NCBI GenBank assembly: GCA_031415055.1
Contig: JANOQZ010000042.1
Span: forward strand, 1 to 64,000
DNA: 64,000 bases
Direction of reading: 5' to 3'
DNA from: JANMOK01 sp031415055
GTDB taxonomy: Bacteria > Pseudomonadota > Alphaproteobacteria > Rhodobacterales > Rhodobacteraceae
A program made the position numbers and the translations under genes. Below, one piece after another: positions 9,127-17,091 of this stretch. Positions within the stretch are counted from its first letter, which is position 1. Every line of letters begins with the position of its first letter. Below the pieces are notes generated by a model. The model made no database searches. It saw nothing but the letters and a program-made list of their open reading frames with translations, and was not told the DNA's origin.

Positions 9127-9675
9127 ATGCTTGGCGCGATTACGGTTCCTGATGCGTTCACCGCCAACGATTGCGCACAAATCGTGACCTTGGCCAAAAG
9201 TTCCGGCTTGTCGCAAGCAGGCCTAGTGCAAGGTCAATCTGACAAATCGATCAGGACAGCTCAAGTGGCTTGGCTTGAGGATCAAGCCGACGCAGCTTGG
9301 GTAATGCAGCGGATTGTCGGCTTGGTGGGTGAGGCCAACCGTCAATACAACTTTGAACTCACCGACTTTTCCGAGCACATCCAAGTCGCGCAGTATCACG
9401 CCGACATTGCCGGACATTTCGACTGGCACGCCGATATCGGCAGCGGCGAGCTGGCGGCAAAACGCAAGCTGACTTTGGTTGTGCAACTGAGCCAACCTAT
9501 TGAATATGAGGGTGGAATCTTGCAAACTTGGTCGGCGAATCAACCCGTTCAAGCCGACCAAAGCCAAGGCACGGCAACTCTTTTCCCCGCCTTCACCCTG
9601 CACCGCGTGACGCCCGTAACCCAAGGCGAACGCTGGTCTTTGACCACTTGGGTGCATGGTCCCAGCTTCAAATAA
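9127..9675 (+). CDS. 2-oxoglutarate/Fe(II)-dependent oxygenase, PKHD/prolyl-4-hydroxylase type
   Basis: The double-stranded beta-helix shows the iron site H-W-H-x-D in HFDWHADIG. The distal His is in FTLHRVTPVTQGERWSLTTW, where the Arg after the His-containing strand would bind 2-oxoglutarate. The protein has about 182 residues from the ATG at 9127, preceded by AAGGCAAG. A TTG at 9103 would add eight residues. It should hydroxylate a protein or peptide side chain; the target is unknown. It diverges from argD and precedes gcrA on the same strand. Confidence 0.85.
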   Translation: MLGAITVPDAFTANDCAQIVTLAKSSGLSQAGLVQGQSDKSIRTAQVAWLEDQADAAWVMQRIVGLVGEANRQYNFELTDFSEHIQVAQYHADIAGHFDWHADIGSGELAAKRKLTLVVQLSQPIEYEGGILQTWSANQPVQADQSQGTATLFPAFTLHRVTPVTQGERWSLTTWVHGPSFK

Positions 9676-9753
9676 GCGCGGGTGCTTGTCACTGCCGATC
9701 AGAGCGTTAGAATAGGCGCAACCATTCCAGCACACGAAAAGGGCTAGGACCAG

Positions 9754-10344
9754 ATGAAAGAAGCGGATCAGTCTTGGACGGACGAGCGGGTTGAAACCCT
9801 TAAGACGATGTGGGGCGACGGCAAAAGCGCCAGCCAGATTGCCAAAGAACTTGGTGGTGTTACCCGCAATGCTGTCATCGGCAAAGTGCATCGCTTGGGC
9901 CTGTCAAACCGCACCTCAACTGCCCCAATCAAGCCAGTAAAAGAGGATATTCGGGCGGTATCAAAAGACACTAAGCCATTGCCATTAAAAGATATTCCAG
10001 TTCAAAAACCGGTCCTAGTTACCAAACCCATCGTCCCCATCCCGCCGCGTCCGATGAAACCGATCTTCACCGCGGGCCAGCCGATGCCACCGCAACCCTC
10101 GGCCAATGAAGTGTCGGCGGAAGCTTTGGCAAACCTCGCCAACATTGAGAAAAAAGCTAAAAAACTCGACCTTATGCAACTGACAGAACGCACCTGCAAA
10201 TGGCCGATTGGTGACCCGGCCACCGAAGATTTCTGGTTCTGCGGCCACCCCTGCCAAGCCGGCAAACCCTATTGTGAGGCCCATGTCGCCGTGGCGTTCC
10301 AACCGATGTCGAGCCGTCGAGATCGCCGCAGCGGAACACGTTAA
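9754..10344 (+). CDS. gcrA: GcrA cell cycle regulator
   Basis: GcrA is a sigma70-associated transcription factor that acts with CcrM methylation at GANTC sites to control S-phase genes in alphaproteobacteria. The 196-residue protein has the diagnostic N-terminal HTH SWTDERVETLKTMWGDGKSA followed by SQIAKELGGVTRNAVIGKVHR. A Pro-rich linker follows. The C-terminal Cys/His region (TCKWPIGDPATEDFWFCGHP then C-x-AH) is the sigma-interacting domain. The ATG at 9754 fits the family start. An array of 11-base repeats lies 28 bases after the stop. Confidence 0.97.
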   Translation: MKEADQSWTDERVETLKTMWGDGKSASQIAKELGGVTRNAVIGKVHRLGLSNRTSTAPIKPVKEDIRAVSKDTKPLPLKDIPVQKPVLVTKPIVPIPPRPMKPIFTAGQPMPPQPSANEVSAEALANLANIEKKAKKLDLMQLTERTCKWPIGDPATEDFWFCGHPCQAGKPYCEAHVAVAFQPMSSRRDRRSGTR

Positions 10345-10372
10345 CCATTGGCTGGATTCGACAAAAACAGGT

Positions 10373-10416
10373 GTGCACCAAGCGTGCACAACGCGTGCAC
10401 CGGGCGTGCATACGAT
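10373..10416 (+). repeat. Four GTGCAC-N5 units at exact 11-base spacing
   Basis: The units are GTGCACCAAGC, GTGCACAACGC, GTGCACCGGGC and GTGCATACGAT, each 11 bases, back to back. A related three-unit array lies on the other strand at 42815-42847, with the first and third unit types identical. Both arrays lie about 30 bases after the stop of the gene that precedes them in the same orientation. The spacing is close to one helical turn, which suggests protein sites on one face of the DNA. The role is unknown. Confidence 0.8.
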
Positions 10417-10494
10417 TTGTGTTAACGCTCCTTGGTGTTCGCGGGATGTTTAAGGAACGAATTGTGAACTATTGCCTTGTAGACTGAGTCGGAC

Positions 10495-10511
10495 TTTGAC
10501 AATCTGTCAAA
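10495..10511. promoter_or_regulatory. Palindromic operator candidate before the methyltransferase gene
   Basis: TTTGACA-ATC-TGTCAAA is a perfect 7-3-7 inverted repeat 21 bases before the methyltransferase ATG, and it contains a TTGACA (-35-like) hexamer. The methyltransferase has an N-terminal HTH, and methyltransferases such as M.SsoII and M.EcoRII repress their own promoters. Autorepression at this site is therefore a reasonable inference. Confidence 0.55.
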
Positions 10512-10532
10512 AAATGACCCAGGGGCGGCAGT

Positions 10533-11744
10533 ATGACGAAGACGGAATTTGGGCATCTTCGAGAACGTGTTGGTTTGGATTTCAGTGCGACCGCCAAGTT
10601 GTTGCAGGTCACAGAACGCACCGTTCGACGTTACGTATCCGGTGAAACCAACGCTAACCCATCGGCAGTCACCGTCTTAAAAGCCGAAGTCGTACGTCGG
10701 CTAACGGCATCTAAAGGCACGACAAATTTCCGCTTCATCGACCTGTTCGCAGGAATAGGTGGCTTACGCGTGGGTTTTGAATCCATCGGTGGTCGTTGTG
10801 TTTTCACCTCGGAATGGGACCGTTTCAGCCAAGAAACCTATCGCGCCAACTTCCCCGACAACCACGAAATCGGGGGGGATATCCGGGAATTTTCCGCACA
10901 ACCAGATTTGATCCCCGAACATGATGTGCTGTTGGCCGGTTTCCCCTGCCAACCATTTTCCATTGCCGGTGTTTCCAAGAAAAACGCCCTTGGCCGACCG
11001 CATGGTTTCTTGTGCGACACGCAAGGCACGTTGTTTTTTGACACCGCACAAATCATCGCGCATCATCGTCCAGCGGCCTTTGTTTTGGAAAACGTCAAGA
11101 ATCTAGAGCGTCACGACCAAGGGCGAACCTTTGCGACAATTCTGAACGTGTTGCGCAACGAATTGGGCTATCATGTGCAGCACCGTGTCATCAGTTCGGA
11201 ACCTTGGGTGCCACAACGACGCGAACGCATTTTCATTGTCGGGTTTCGGGAACCGACGGCATTTGATTTATCTACGCTGACTGTTCCCAATCTGGGCAAC
11301 GGGCCGAAACTTGGAACTATCCTGCAAAGTGCTGACGAGGTTGACCCGAAATACACGTTGTCAGCGCATTTGTGGCAATACCTTCAGGACTACAAAGCAA
11401 AACACCAAGCGGCAGGCAATGGGTTTGGTTTTGGTTTGTTTGGGCCAGATGACGTTACGCGTACTTTGTCGGCGCGTTACTTCAAGGATGGTTCGGAGAT
11501 TCTGGTGAAGCAAGCCGGAAACCGCCCACGCCGCCTAACGCCCACAGAATGTGCACGGCTGATGGGGTTTGAGAACGAAAAGCGTCAATTCCGCATTCCG
11601 GTATCAGACACGCAGGCCTATCGCCAGTTCGGCAACGCAGTTGTGGTGCCAGTTGTGGAGTTCGTGGCGCAAGGGATGAAGCCGTTTATTGAGGGGGCGC
11701 TGGCCACATCCGAAGCGCACGATGACCTGCGCCGTCTGGGTTGA
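10533..11744 (+). CDS. DNA cytosine-5 methyltransferase with N-terminal HTH (type II RM)
   Basis: The protein has 403 residues. Residues 1-60 form an XRE-like helix-turn-helix (ATAKLLQVTERTVRRYVSGE). The catalytic part carries motif I FIDLFAGIGG (68-77), motif IV GFPCQPFS with catalytic Cys139, motif VI ENV (186-188), motif VIII QRRER, and motifs IX/X near QFGNAVVVPVV. It should methylate the restriction site to protect the host. Given the MvaI/BcnI/EcoRII-type endonuclease next door, CCWGG or CCSGG is a plausible target, but that is inference. AGGGGCGG lies just before the ATG. The HTH may also repress the operon through the palindrome at 10495. Confidence 0.93.
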   Translation: MTKTEFGHLRERVGLDFSATAKLLQVTERTVRRYVSGETNANPSAVTVLKAEVVRRLTASKGTTNFRFIDLFAGIGGLRVGFESIGGRCVFTSEWDRFSQETYRANFPDNHEIGGDIREFSAQPDLIPEHDVLLAGFPCQPFSIAGVSKKNALGRPHGFLCDTQGTLFFDTAQIIAHHRPAAFVLENVKNLERHDQGRTFATILNVLRNELGYHVQHRVISSEPWVPQRRERIFIVGFREPTAFDLSTLTVPNLGNGPKLGTILQSADEVDPKYTLSAHLWQYLQDYKAKHQAAGNGFGFGLFGPDDVTRTLSARYFKDGSEILVKQAGNRPRRLTPTECARLMGFENEKRQFRIPVSDTQAYRQFGNAVVVPVVEFVAQGMKPFIEGALATSEAHDDLRRLG

Positions 11745-11768
11745 GCGGTTTCTGTTGAACGCAACACA

Positions 11769-13100
11769 GTGACAAACCCGCTGACAAGTTTACTAAATCA
11801 AATGGCCGCCGTGGGCGCTGTGCGGTTTTACGCCAAACGTCTTGCGCCCAACGACAATTCCAAAAATCAAGTCTATTTGGGTGGGGGATTTGGCGCATTA
11901 AACATTATTCCGCACGGACCAATTGTGGATGACGATTCGCCACAAGCAGGAAGCGTAAGGGACAGGGCAAAAGCAGCAGTTCGGTTCTTTTGGCTGGATG
12001 AGAACGGGCCGTCACTGGCACCCGATGCGCAGGTGATACTCTATCCGAAATATCCAGAAGTCCGAATGTCTGGCTTTCTGAACCGTGCAGAACGCGCCCC
12101 AAAAACCTTGATGGCGTCGCGCGATGAAGGTCGCGTTTTGTTTTTCGGTGTCTGTGCTGATGATCGTGTCTTGGGTCGCGTCGTCGCTTGGGATGATCCT
12201 ATTAGAAAGGCATTTGACGACGACGCGCCAAGCCTTGGCACAAGCGGCGTGTTTTTCGATCTTGAAAAGCTGCGCCAAGGTGGAGTTGACCCAAAACGCG
12301 CACTGCTGGAATCGTTGGGCAGGATTCACGTCAGAGGCTGGATTGCTTCGCAAAAATTGGACGGATTGGGCAACCCACATCCATACAGCGCCCGAAATGG
12401 CGGCGGCTACACCCTTGAAGCCGAACTTGGGATTTCACCAAACTCGTACGCCGAACCAGATTTTATGGGTTGGGAAGTCAAACAATATGGCGTGTCGGAT
12501 TTTGTGAAATACCTAGCCAAAAGCCCAATCACCTTGATGACTCCCGAACCGACGGGTGGGATTTATCGCGACAAAGGCGCTGAAGTCTTTCTGCGACGCT
12601 ATGGCTATCCTGACAAATCTGGCAAGGCCGACCGGATCAATTTTGGTGGCATCTATGTCGCCGGACGAGCGTTTCACGTCGATACTGGTTTGGCCTTGCG
12701 CTTGTCAGGTTTTGACTCCGCAAGCGGCAAAGTTACCGACCTTTGTGGCAGCGTTGATCTGATTGATCACGGCGACAACATCGCAGCTTCATGGGGATTC
12801 AAAAGCATCATGGAACATTGGAACCGCAAACATGCTAGGGCCGCCTATGTGCCTTCGATGATGGAGTTCCCGCCCCCGAAGTATCGTTATGGTGCATTGG
12901 TCCAATTGTGCGAAGGCACGGATGTTTTGTTGCTGTTGGCGGCGATTGCCAAAGGCGTTGTTTATTATGATCCGGGCATCAAAATGGAAAACACTCTGGC
13001 CCCCAAGCCCGAAATAAAAAGGCGGAGTCAGTTTCGGATAAAGCAGGATCGTCTGGGCGACTTGTATCAAGCGTCAACTAAAGTGGATTGCACCGCCTAA
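11769..13100 (+). CDS. Type II restriction endonuclease, EcoRII-N-like domain plus MvaI/BcnI nuclease
   Basis: The protein has 443 residues and starts at a GTG 24 bases after the methyltransferase; an in-frame ATG at 11802 is a possible alternative. The C-terminal two thirds match the MvaI/BcnI nuclease family: GGGYTLEAELGISPNSYAEP followed by DFMGWEVKQY, giving a D-x4-E-x-K site (Asp231, Glu236, Lys238). The N-terminal ~150 residues (FYAKRLAPNDNSKNQVYL, later GRVLFFGVCADD) resemble the EcoRII N-terminal DNA-recognition fold (there VYIKRLSANDTG). It should cut unmodified DNA. It ends 5 bases from the phoB stop, in convergent orientation. The nuclease call is firm; the N-domain match is from memory. 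Confidence 0.85.
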   Translation: MTNPLTSLLNQMAAVGAVRFYAKRLAPNDNSKNQVYLGGGFGALNIIPHGPIVDDDSPQAGSVRDRAKAAVRFFWLDENGPSLAPDAQVILYPKYPEVRMSGFLNRAERAPKTLMASRDEGRVLFFGVCADDRVLGRVVAWDDPIRKAFDDDAPSLGTSGVFFDLEKLRQGGVDPKRALLESLGRIHVRGWIASQKLDGLGNPHPYSARNGGGYTLEAELGISPNSYAEPDFMGWEVKQYGVSDFVKYLAKSPITLMTPEPTGGIYRDKGAEVFLRRYGYPDKSGKADRINFGGIYVAGRAFHVDTGLALRLSGFDSASGKVTDLCGSVDLIDHGDNIAASWGFKSIMEHWNRKHARAAYVPSMMEFPPPKYRYGALVQLCEGTDVLLLLAAIAKGVVYYDPGIKMENTLAPKPEIKRRSQFRIKQDRLGDLYQASTKVDCTA

Positions 13101-13105
13101 GCCCC

Positions 13106-13798
13106 TCACCCATACCTCTCATCCAACCCATACCCTGCCGCCCGCACGGTCCTGATCGGGTCGACATCGCCGCGCCGGTTCAGTGCGCGGCGCAGGCGTC
13201 CGACATGCACGTCCACCGTTCTGATCTCAACATCGGCGTCCGAACCCCAAACCCTGTCCAGCAATTGCTCACGGCTGAAGACGCGACCGGGGCGTTGCAT
13301 TAGGACATCGAGTAGGCGGAACTCGGTCGGGCCAAGATGCACGTCGCGGTTGCCGCGCAGCACCCGGCGGGCGGTGCGGTCCAATGAAATATCGCTAAAA
13401 ACCGCCACGTCGCCAGCGACCATCGGATTGGCACGGCGTAACACTGCTTTCATCCGGGCAACCAATTCGCTCAGAACGAAGGGCTTGGTGACAAAATCAT
13501 CGGCACCGGTGTTGAGCCCGCGAATGCGGTCTTCATCTTCGCCTCGCGCCGTCAACATGATGATCGGGATATCGCGGGTTTCAACTCGTGCCCGCATTTG
13601 TCGACAAATCTCGATGCCACTGACATTGGGCAGCATCCAATCGAGCAACACCAGATCGGGCCGTTGCTCATCAACTGCGATCATCGCGTCGTCGCCATCG
13701 GCGCTGATCGTGACGTCAAAACCTTCTTTGCCGAGGTTATAGGATAGCAACTCGCTCAAGGCGACTTCGTCTTCAACCACCAGAACTTTGGCACCCAT
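13106..13798 (-). CDS. phoB: Phosphate regulon response regulator PhoB
   Basis: This OmpR-family regulator activates Pho-box promoters under phosphate limitation. Residues 1-120 are the receiver domain, with Asp53 in LVLLDWMLPN as phosphoacceptor and IMLTARGEDEDRI after it. The C-terminal winged helix ends RTVDVHVGRLRRALN...IRTVRAAGYGL. The gene is last in phoR-pstSCAB-phoU-phoB and starts 2 bases after phoU. In this family it is phosphorylated by PhoR, encoded at the other end of the cluster. Confidence 0.96.
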   Translation of the reverse strand: MGAKVLVVEDEVALSELLSYNLGKEGFDVTISADGDDAMIAVDEQRPDLVLLDWMLPNVSGIEICRQMRARVETRDIPIIMLTARGEDEDRIRGLNTGADDFVTKPFVLSELVARMKAVLRRANPMVAGDVAVFSDISLDRTARRVLRGNRDVHLGPTEFRLLDVLMQRPGRVFSREQLLDRVWGSDADVEIRTVDVHVGRLRRALNRRGDVDPIRTVRAAGYGLDERYG

Positions 13799-13800
13799 GT

Positions 13801-14508
13801 TCAGCCCTCAAATTCCAAGGCAATCGGCTCGCCCTTCGGCCTTTCGTCGCCCAAGGGTTCGCCTTCGACGATGTAGTAGATCATCTCGGAAACGTGGGTT
13901 ACGTGGTCGCCGATACGTTCCAGATTCTTGGCGATGAACAGCAGTTGCGAGCCAAGTCCGATCATCCGCGGGTCTTCCATCATATAGGTGACAATTTCGC
14001 GGAAAATGGCGTTGTAGACGTCATCGATCTCGACATCGCGGCGCCAGACCGACACCGCTTTTTCGGTATCGCGCGAGGAATAGGCATCCAGCACTTCGGT
14101 CAGTTGGCCCAAAGTCTGCTGCCCCATGCGCACCAGTGAGGACGACAATTTCACCGGGCGTGCGCTGGAAAGATAAATCGCCCGTTTCGAGATGTTTTTC
14201 GCCAAGTCGCCAATGCGTTCCAGCGTCGAGGCAATTTTCAGGGCCGAGATCAAAATGCGCAAGTCCTGTGCCATCGGTTGACGCAAGGCGATGGTGCGGG
14301 TGGCGATCTCTTCCAGTTCCATTTCCAAAGCGTCGAGTTTCTTGTCGCGTGCAATCACCTCGGCGGCCAATCGGGCGTCGCGGTTTTGCACCGCCTCCAA
14401 AGCGTTGGTCAGCAGTTCTTCGCAAAGCCCGCCCATTTCCGAGATTTTGGCCTGGACCGAAATCAGGTCGTCGTCAAAGGCCGATACGATATGCTGTTTC
14501 ATGTGCAA
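13801..14508 (-). CDS. phoU: Phosphate signalling protein PhoU
   Basis: PhoU is a peripheral helical protein that links the Pst transporter to PhoR and keeps the regulon off when phosphate is plentiful. The 235-residue protein consists of two PhoU three-helix repeats. The metal-binding family motifs are visible as RPMAQDLRILISALKIASTL followed by ERIGDLAKNIS, and later KNLERIGDHVTHVSE. The length is typical. It lies 4 bases after pstB. Confidence 0.96.
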   Translation of the reverse strand: MHMKQHIVSAFDDDLISVQAKISEMGGLCEELLTNALEAVQNRDARLAAEVIARDKKLDALEMELEEIATRTIALRQPMAQDLRILISALKIASTLERIGDLAKNISKRAIYLSSARPVKLSSSLVRMGQQTLGQLTEVLDAYSSRDTEKAVSVWRRDVEIDDVYNAIFREIVTYMMEDPRMIGLGSQLLFIAKNLERIGDHVTHVSEMIYYIVEGEPLGDERPKGEPIALEFEG

Positions 14509-14512
14509 TCCC

Positions 14513-15274
14513 TTAGCCGAACCGGCCGGTAATGTAATCTTGTGTCCGTTGGTCAGACGGGTTGGTGAATATCTTTGTTGTGTCGCCGTGCTCTACCAAG
14601 ATGCCCAAGTGGAAAAAGGCGGTTTTCTGGCTAACGCGGGCGGCTTGCTGCATCGAATGGGTGACGATTATGACCGAAAAATTCGCCCTGAGTTCGGCAA
14701 TCAAGTCTTCAATCTGCGCGGTGGCAATCGGGTCCAAAGCCGAGCATGGCTCGTCCATCAACAGGACTTCGGGCGAGGTGGCAATTGCCCGCGCAATGCA
14801 CAGTCGTTGCTGTTGGCCACCCGAAAGGCTGGTGCCGGGAGCGGTTAGTCGATCTTTGGATTCATTCCACAACGCGGCGCGGCGCAAAGATTTCTCCACC
14901 ACGTCGTCCAACTCGGCCTTGCTGGCGGTCAAACCGTGAATGCGCGGCCCGTAGGCCACATTGTCATAAATCGATTTGGGGAACGGATTGGGCTTTTGAA
15001 ACACGATGCCAACCTTGGCGCGAAGCTGCACCGGGTCAACGTCGCCGGCGTAAATGTCTTCGCCGTCCAGCCGAATGTCGCCGCTGACTTTGCACACAGC
15101 AATCGTGTCGTTCATCCGATTCAGGCAACGCAAAAAGGTCGATTTTCCGCATCCCGACGGGCCAATAAAGGCTGTGACGGTTTTGTCGGGAATTTCAACG
15201 CTCACCTTTTTAATGGCGTGATTGGTGCCGTAAAACACGTCAACGTCTTTGGCACTAAACTTTGTCTCAAACAT
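14513..15274 (-). CDS. pstB: Phosphate ABC transporter ATP-binding protein
   Basis: This is the ATPase of the high-affinity phosphate importer. Visible motifs are Walker A GPSGCGKST, the Q-loop region IVFQKPNPFPKSI, the signature LSGGQQQRLCIARAIA and Walker B VLLMDEPCSALDP. The start at 15274 (MFETKFSAKDVDVFYG) is preferred because AGGG lies 8 bases upstream, giving 253 residues. The frame also has an ATG at 15304 and a TTG at 15337, the latter overlapping the region of the pstA stop; either could be used. Confidence 0.95.
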   Translation of the reverse strand: MFETKFSAKDVDVFYGTNHAIKKVSVEIPDKTVTAFIGPSGCGKSTFLRCLNRMNDTIAVCKVSGDIRLDGEDIYAGDVDPVQLRAKVGIVFQKPNPFPKSIYDNVAYGPRIHGLTASKAELDDVVEKSLRRAALWNESKDRLTAPGTSLSGGQQQRLCIARAIATSPEVLLMDEPCSALDPIATAQIEDLIAELRANFSVIIVTHSMQQAARVSQKTAFFHLGILVEHGDTTKIFTNPSDQRTQDYITGRFG

Positions 15275-15330
15275 TTTTGTCGCCCTATCAACCGGGTGAT
15301 GCATTACAGTTGCGTCCACTTTTTCCCCAC

Positions 15331-17091
15331 TTACCAACGACGTTCAAAGCGGTTGCGCAGGAAAACCGCAACGGCGTTCATGGCGATTAAGAACACCAGC
15401 AGCACGCAAATCGCCGCCGCCGTCCGGGCCTCGAATGCCCGCTCCGGGAAATCGGACCAGCGATAGATCTGCACCGGCAAGACCGTGGCGCTGTCGGTGA
15501 TGCCGCGCGGAATATCCACGATGAAGGCGACCATCCCAATCATGATCAAGGGTGCGGTTTCACCCAAGGCCCGCGCCATACCGATGATCACGCCAGTCAA
15601 AATACCGGGCATCGCCAAGGGCAGGACATGGTGGAACGAGGTTTGCAATTTCGACGCCCCAACCCCCAATGCCGCGTCGCGAATTGACGGGGGAACCGCG
15701 CGAACTGACGTGCGTGAGGTTATGATGATGGTGGGCAGCGTCATCAAAGCTAAAACAATGCCCCCGGCCAGTGGGGCCGAGCGTGGGATGCCCAAGAACC
15801 CCAAACAAAAGGCCAACCCAAGCAGGCCGAACACAATCGACGGCACGGCGGCAAGGTTGTTGATGTTGACCTCGATGAAATCGGTCATTCGGTTCTTTGG
15901 CGCGAATTCCTCAAGGTAAATCGCCGCTAAAACGCCGGTTGGAAAGGCCAAGAGCAGCGTCACCAGCATGGTCCAGAACGAGCCAACTGCGGCACCCCAA
16001 ATGCCCGCCAATTCCGGTTCACGCGAATCTCCCGCCGTGAAAAACCGCCAATTGAATTTTGATTCGATATCGCCAGATTGACGCAAAGTTTCGATCCAGA
16101 TTGTCTGTTTGTCGGTAATTTTGCGCGACGCTTCTGGCGTTGGATTGACCATGAACTGCCAATCTTTCCCCGAATATGCGCTTTGATGAGGGATCGCACC
16201 GACGATTTCACCTTTGCCAGCGGCGCTGCCAATCTCGCCCACTTTGATCCAGGTCTCGCCAAGTTTGATCAACAGCGAGGGCATTTCATCGGTTAGCTTT
16301 TCGCGTCCTTCCGGCGAGGCGGCGCGTTGTTCCAAATCCAAGGCTTCCGCCAGCAATGCGTCCCGCTTGCCCGCACGTTTGGCCGCCTCGTCGCTGTCCT
16401 TGGTCTTTTTTTCACCAGTTTCAGTTTCCGCACGACGGGTGTATTCAACGACGCCATTGTCTTGCAGTTGCGCTTTGTCGCGCAACTTTTTGGCCTGATC
16501 AACTAGGTCGGTTCGCACCAGCGCCAAAATTGCTGTGAAATCCGATTGGCTGCTGACGAATTCAACTTCGCCAGCATCGACGGTCACCGTCAAATCACCG
16601 GCTTTGGCTTGATCGGCCAAAGCGCCAGATTCGCCCTTCAAATAAAGGTCAACCGTGTCCGAGGCGAGGAAGGCATGTTCAAATGGTGCCAAGGCCAGCG
16701 TCGGCTGAGCCAACACTGCGTCGCGCAAAGCAAATACTGCACCGCCGCTGACCAATTCGGCCCGCTGCTTGCGGTCTTCGCGCGACGACGCTTCTGGAAA
16801 GCGCGCGGCGATGGAATCCTTGGTAATCGCTTCAAAATCGGCTTTCGCCAACAAGGCTGAATCGCCGGTCTCCACGCTGACGGGCAAAGTCACGTAATGC
16901 TCGCTCAATGCCAAACTGGCCTTGCCAAACACCGACCACAGCAAGGCCACCAGCGCCAAACCGGCTAGAGTCAGCGCCAGAATGCCATAGGCTTTCAGCC
17001 GGGTTTCGGCGGCGTGCCGCCGTTTCAACCGAGCGTTTGAAACGACCGACCCGTGGATGGAATTCGCCGCCCGAGGTTGGTTTTCAATCAT
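15331..17091 (-). CDS. pstA: Phosphate ABC transporter permease PstA, with a large soluble insert
   Basis: The C-terminal ~220 residues are a normal binding-protein-dependent permease (GILTGVIIGMARALGETAPL is the EAA-like contact loop). The N-terminus has one helix (about residues 34-56) and then a soluble region of about 300 residues before the second helix at about 362. This corresponds to DUF3333 but is enlarged. The segment 195-275 is highly charged and probably coiled coil, with KKTKDSDEAAKRAGKRDALL. The total is 586 residues, longer than PstA proteins I know in this group. The start at 17091 overlaps the pstC stop through ATGATTGA. Confidence 0.92.
   Translation of the reverse strand: MIENQPRAANSIHGSVVSNARLKRRHAAETRLKAYGILALTLAGLALVALLWSVFGKASLALSEHYVTLPVSVETGDSALLAKADFEAITKDSIAARFPEASSREDRKQRAELVSGGAVFALRDAVLAQPTLALAPFEHAFLASDTVDLYLKGESGALADQAKAGDLTVTVDAGEVEFVSSQSDFTAILALVRTDLVDQAKKLRDKAQLQDNGVVEYTRRAETETGEKKTKDSDEAAKRAGKRDALLAEALDLEQRAASPEGREKLTDEMPSLLIKLGETWIKVGEIGSAAGKGEIVGAIPHQSAYSGKDWQFMVNPTPEASRKITDKQTIWIETLRQSGDIESKFNWRFFTAGDSREPELAGIWGAAVGSFWTMLVTLLLAFPTGVLAAIYLEEFAPKNRMTDFIEVNINNLAAVPSIVFGLLGLAFCLGFLGIPRSAPLAGGIVLALMTLPTIIITSRTSVRAVPPSIRDAALGVGASKLQTSFHHVLPLAMPGILTGVIIGMARALGETAPLIMIGMVAFIVDIPRGITDSATVLPVQIYRWSDFPERAFEARTAAAICVLLVFLIAMNAVAVFLRNRFERRW

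Noticed and set aside
10373..10416. CRISPR array
   Set aside because: The 11-base units are contiguous with no spacers of normal length, and there are no cas genes in the window.
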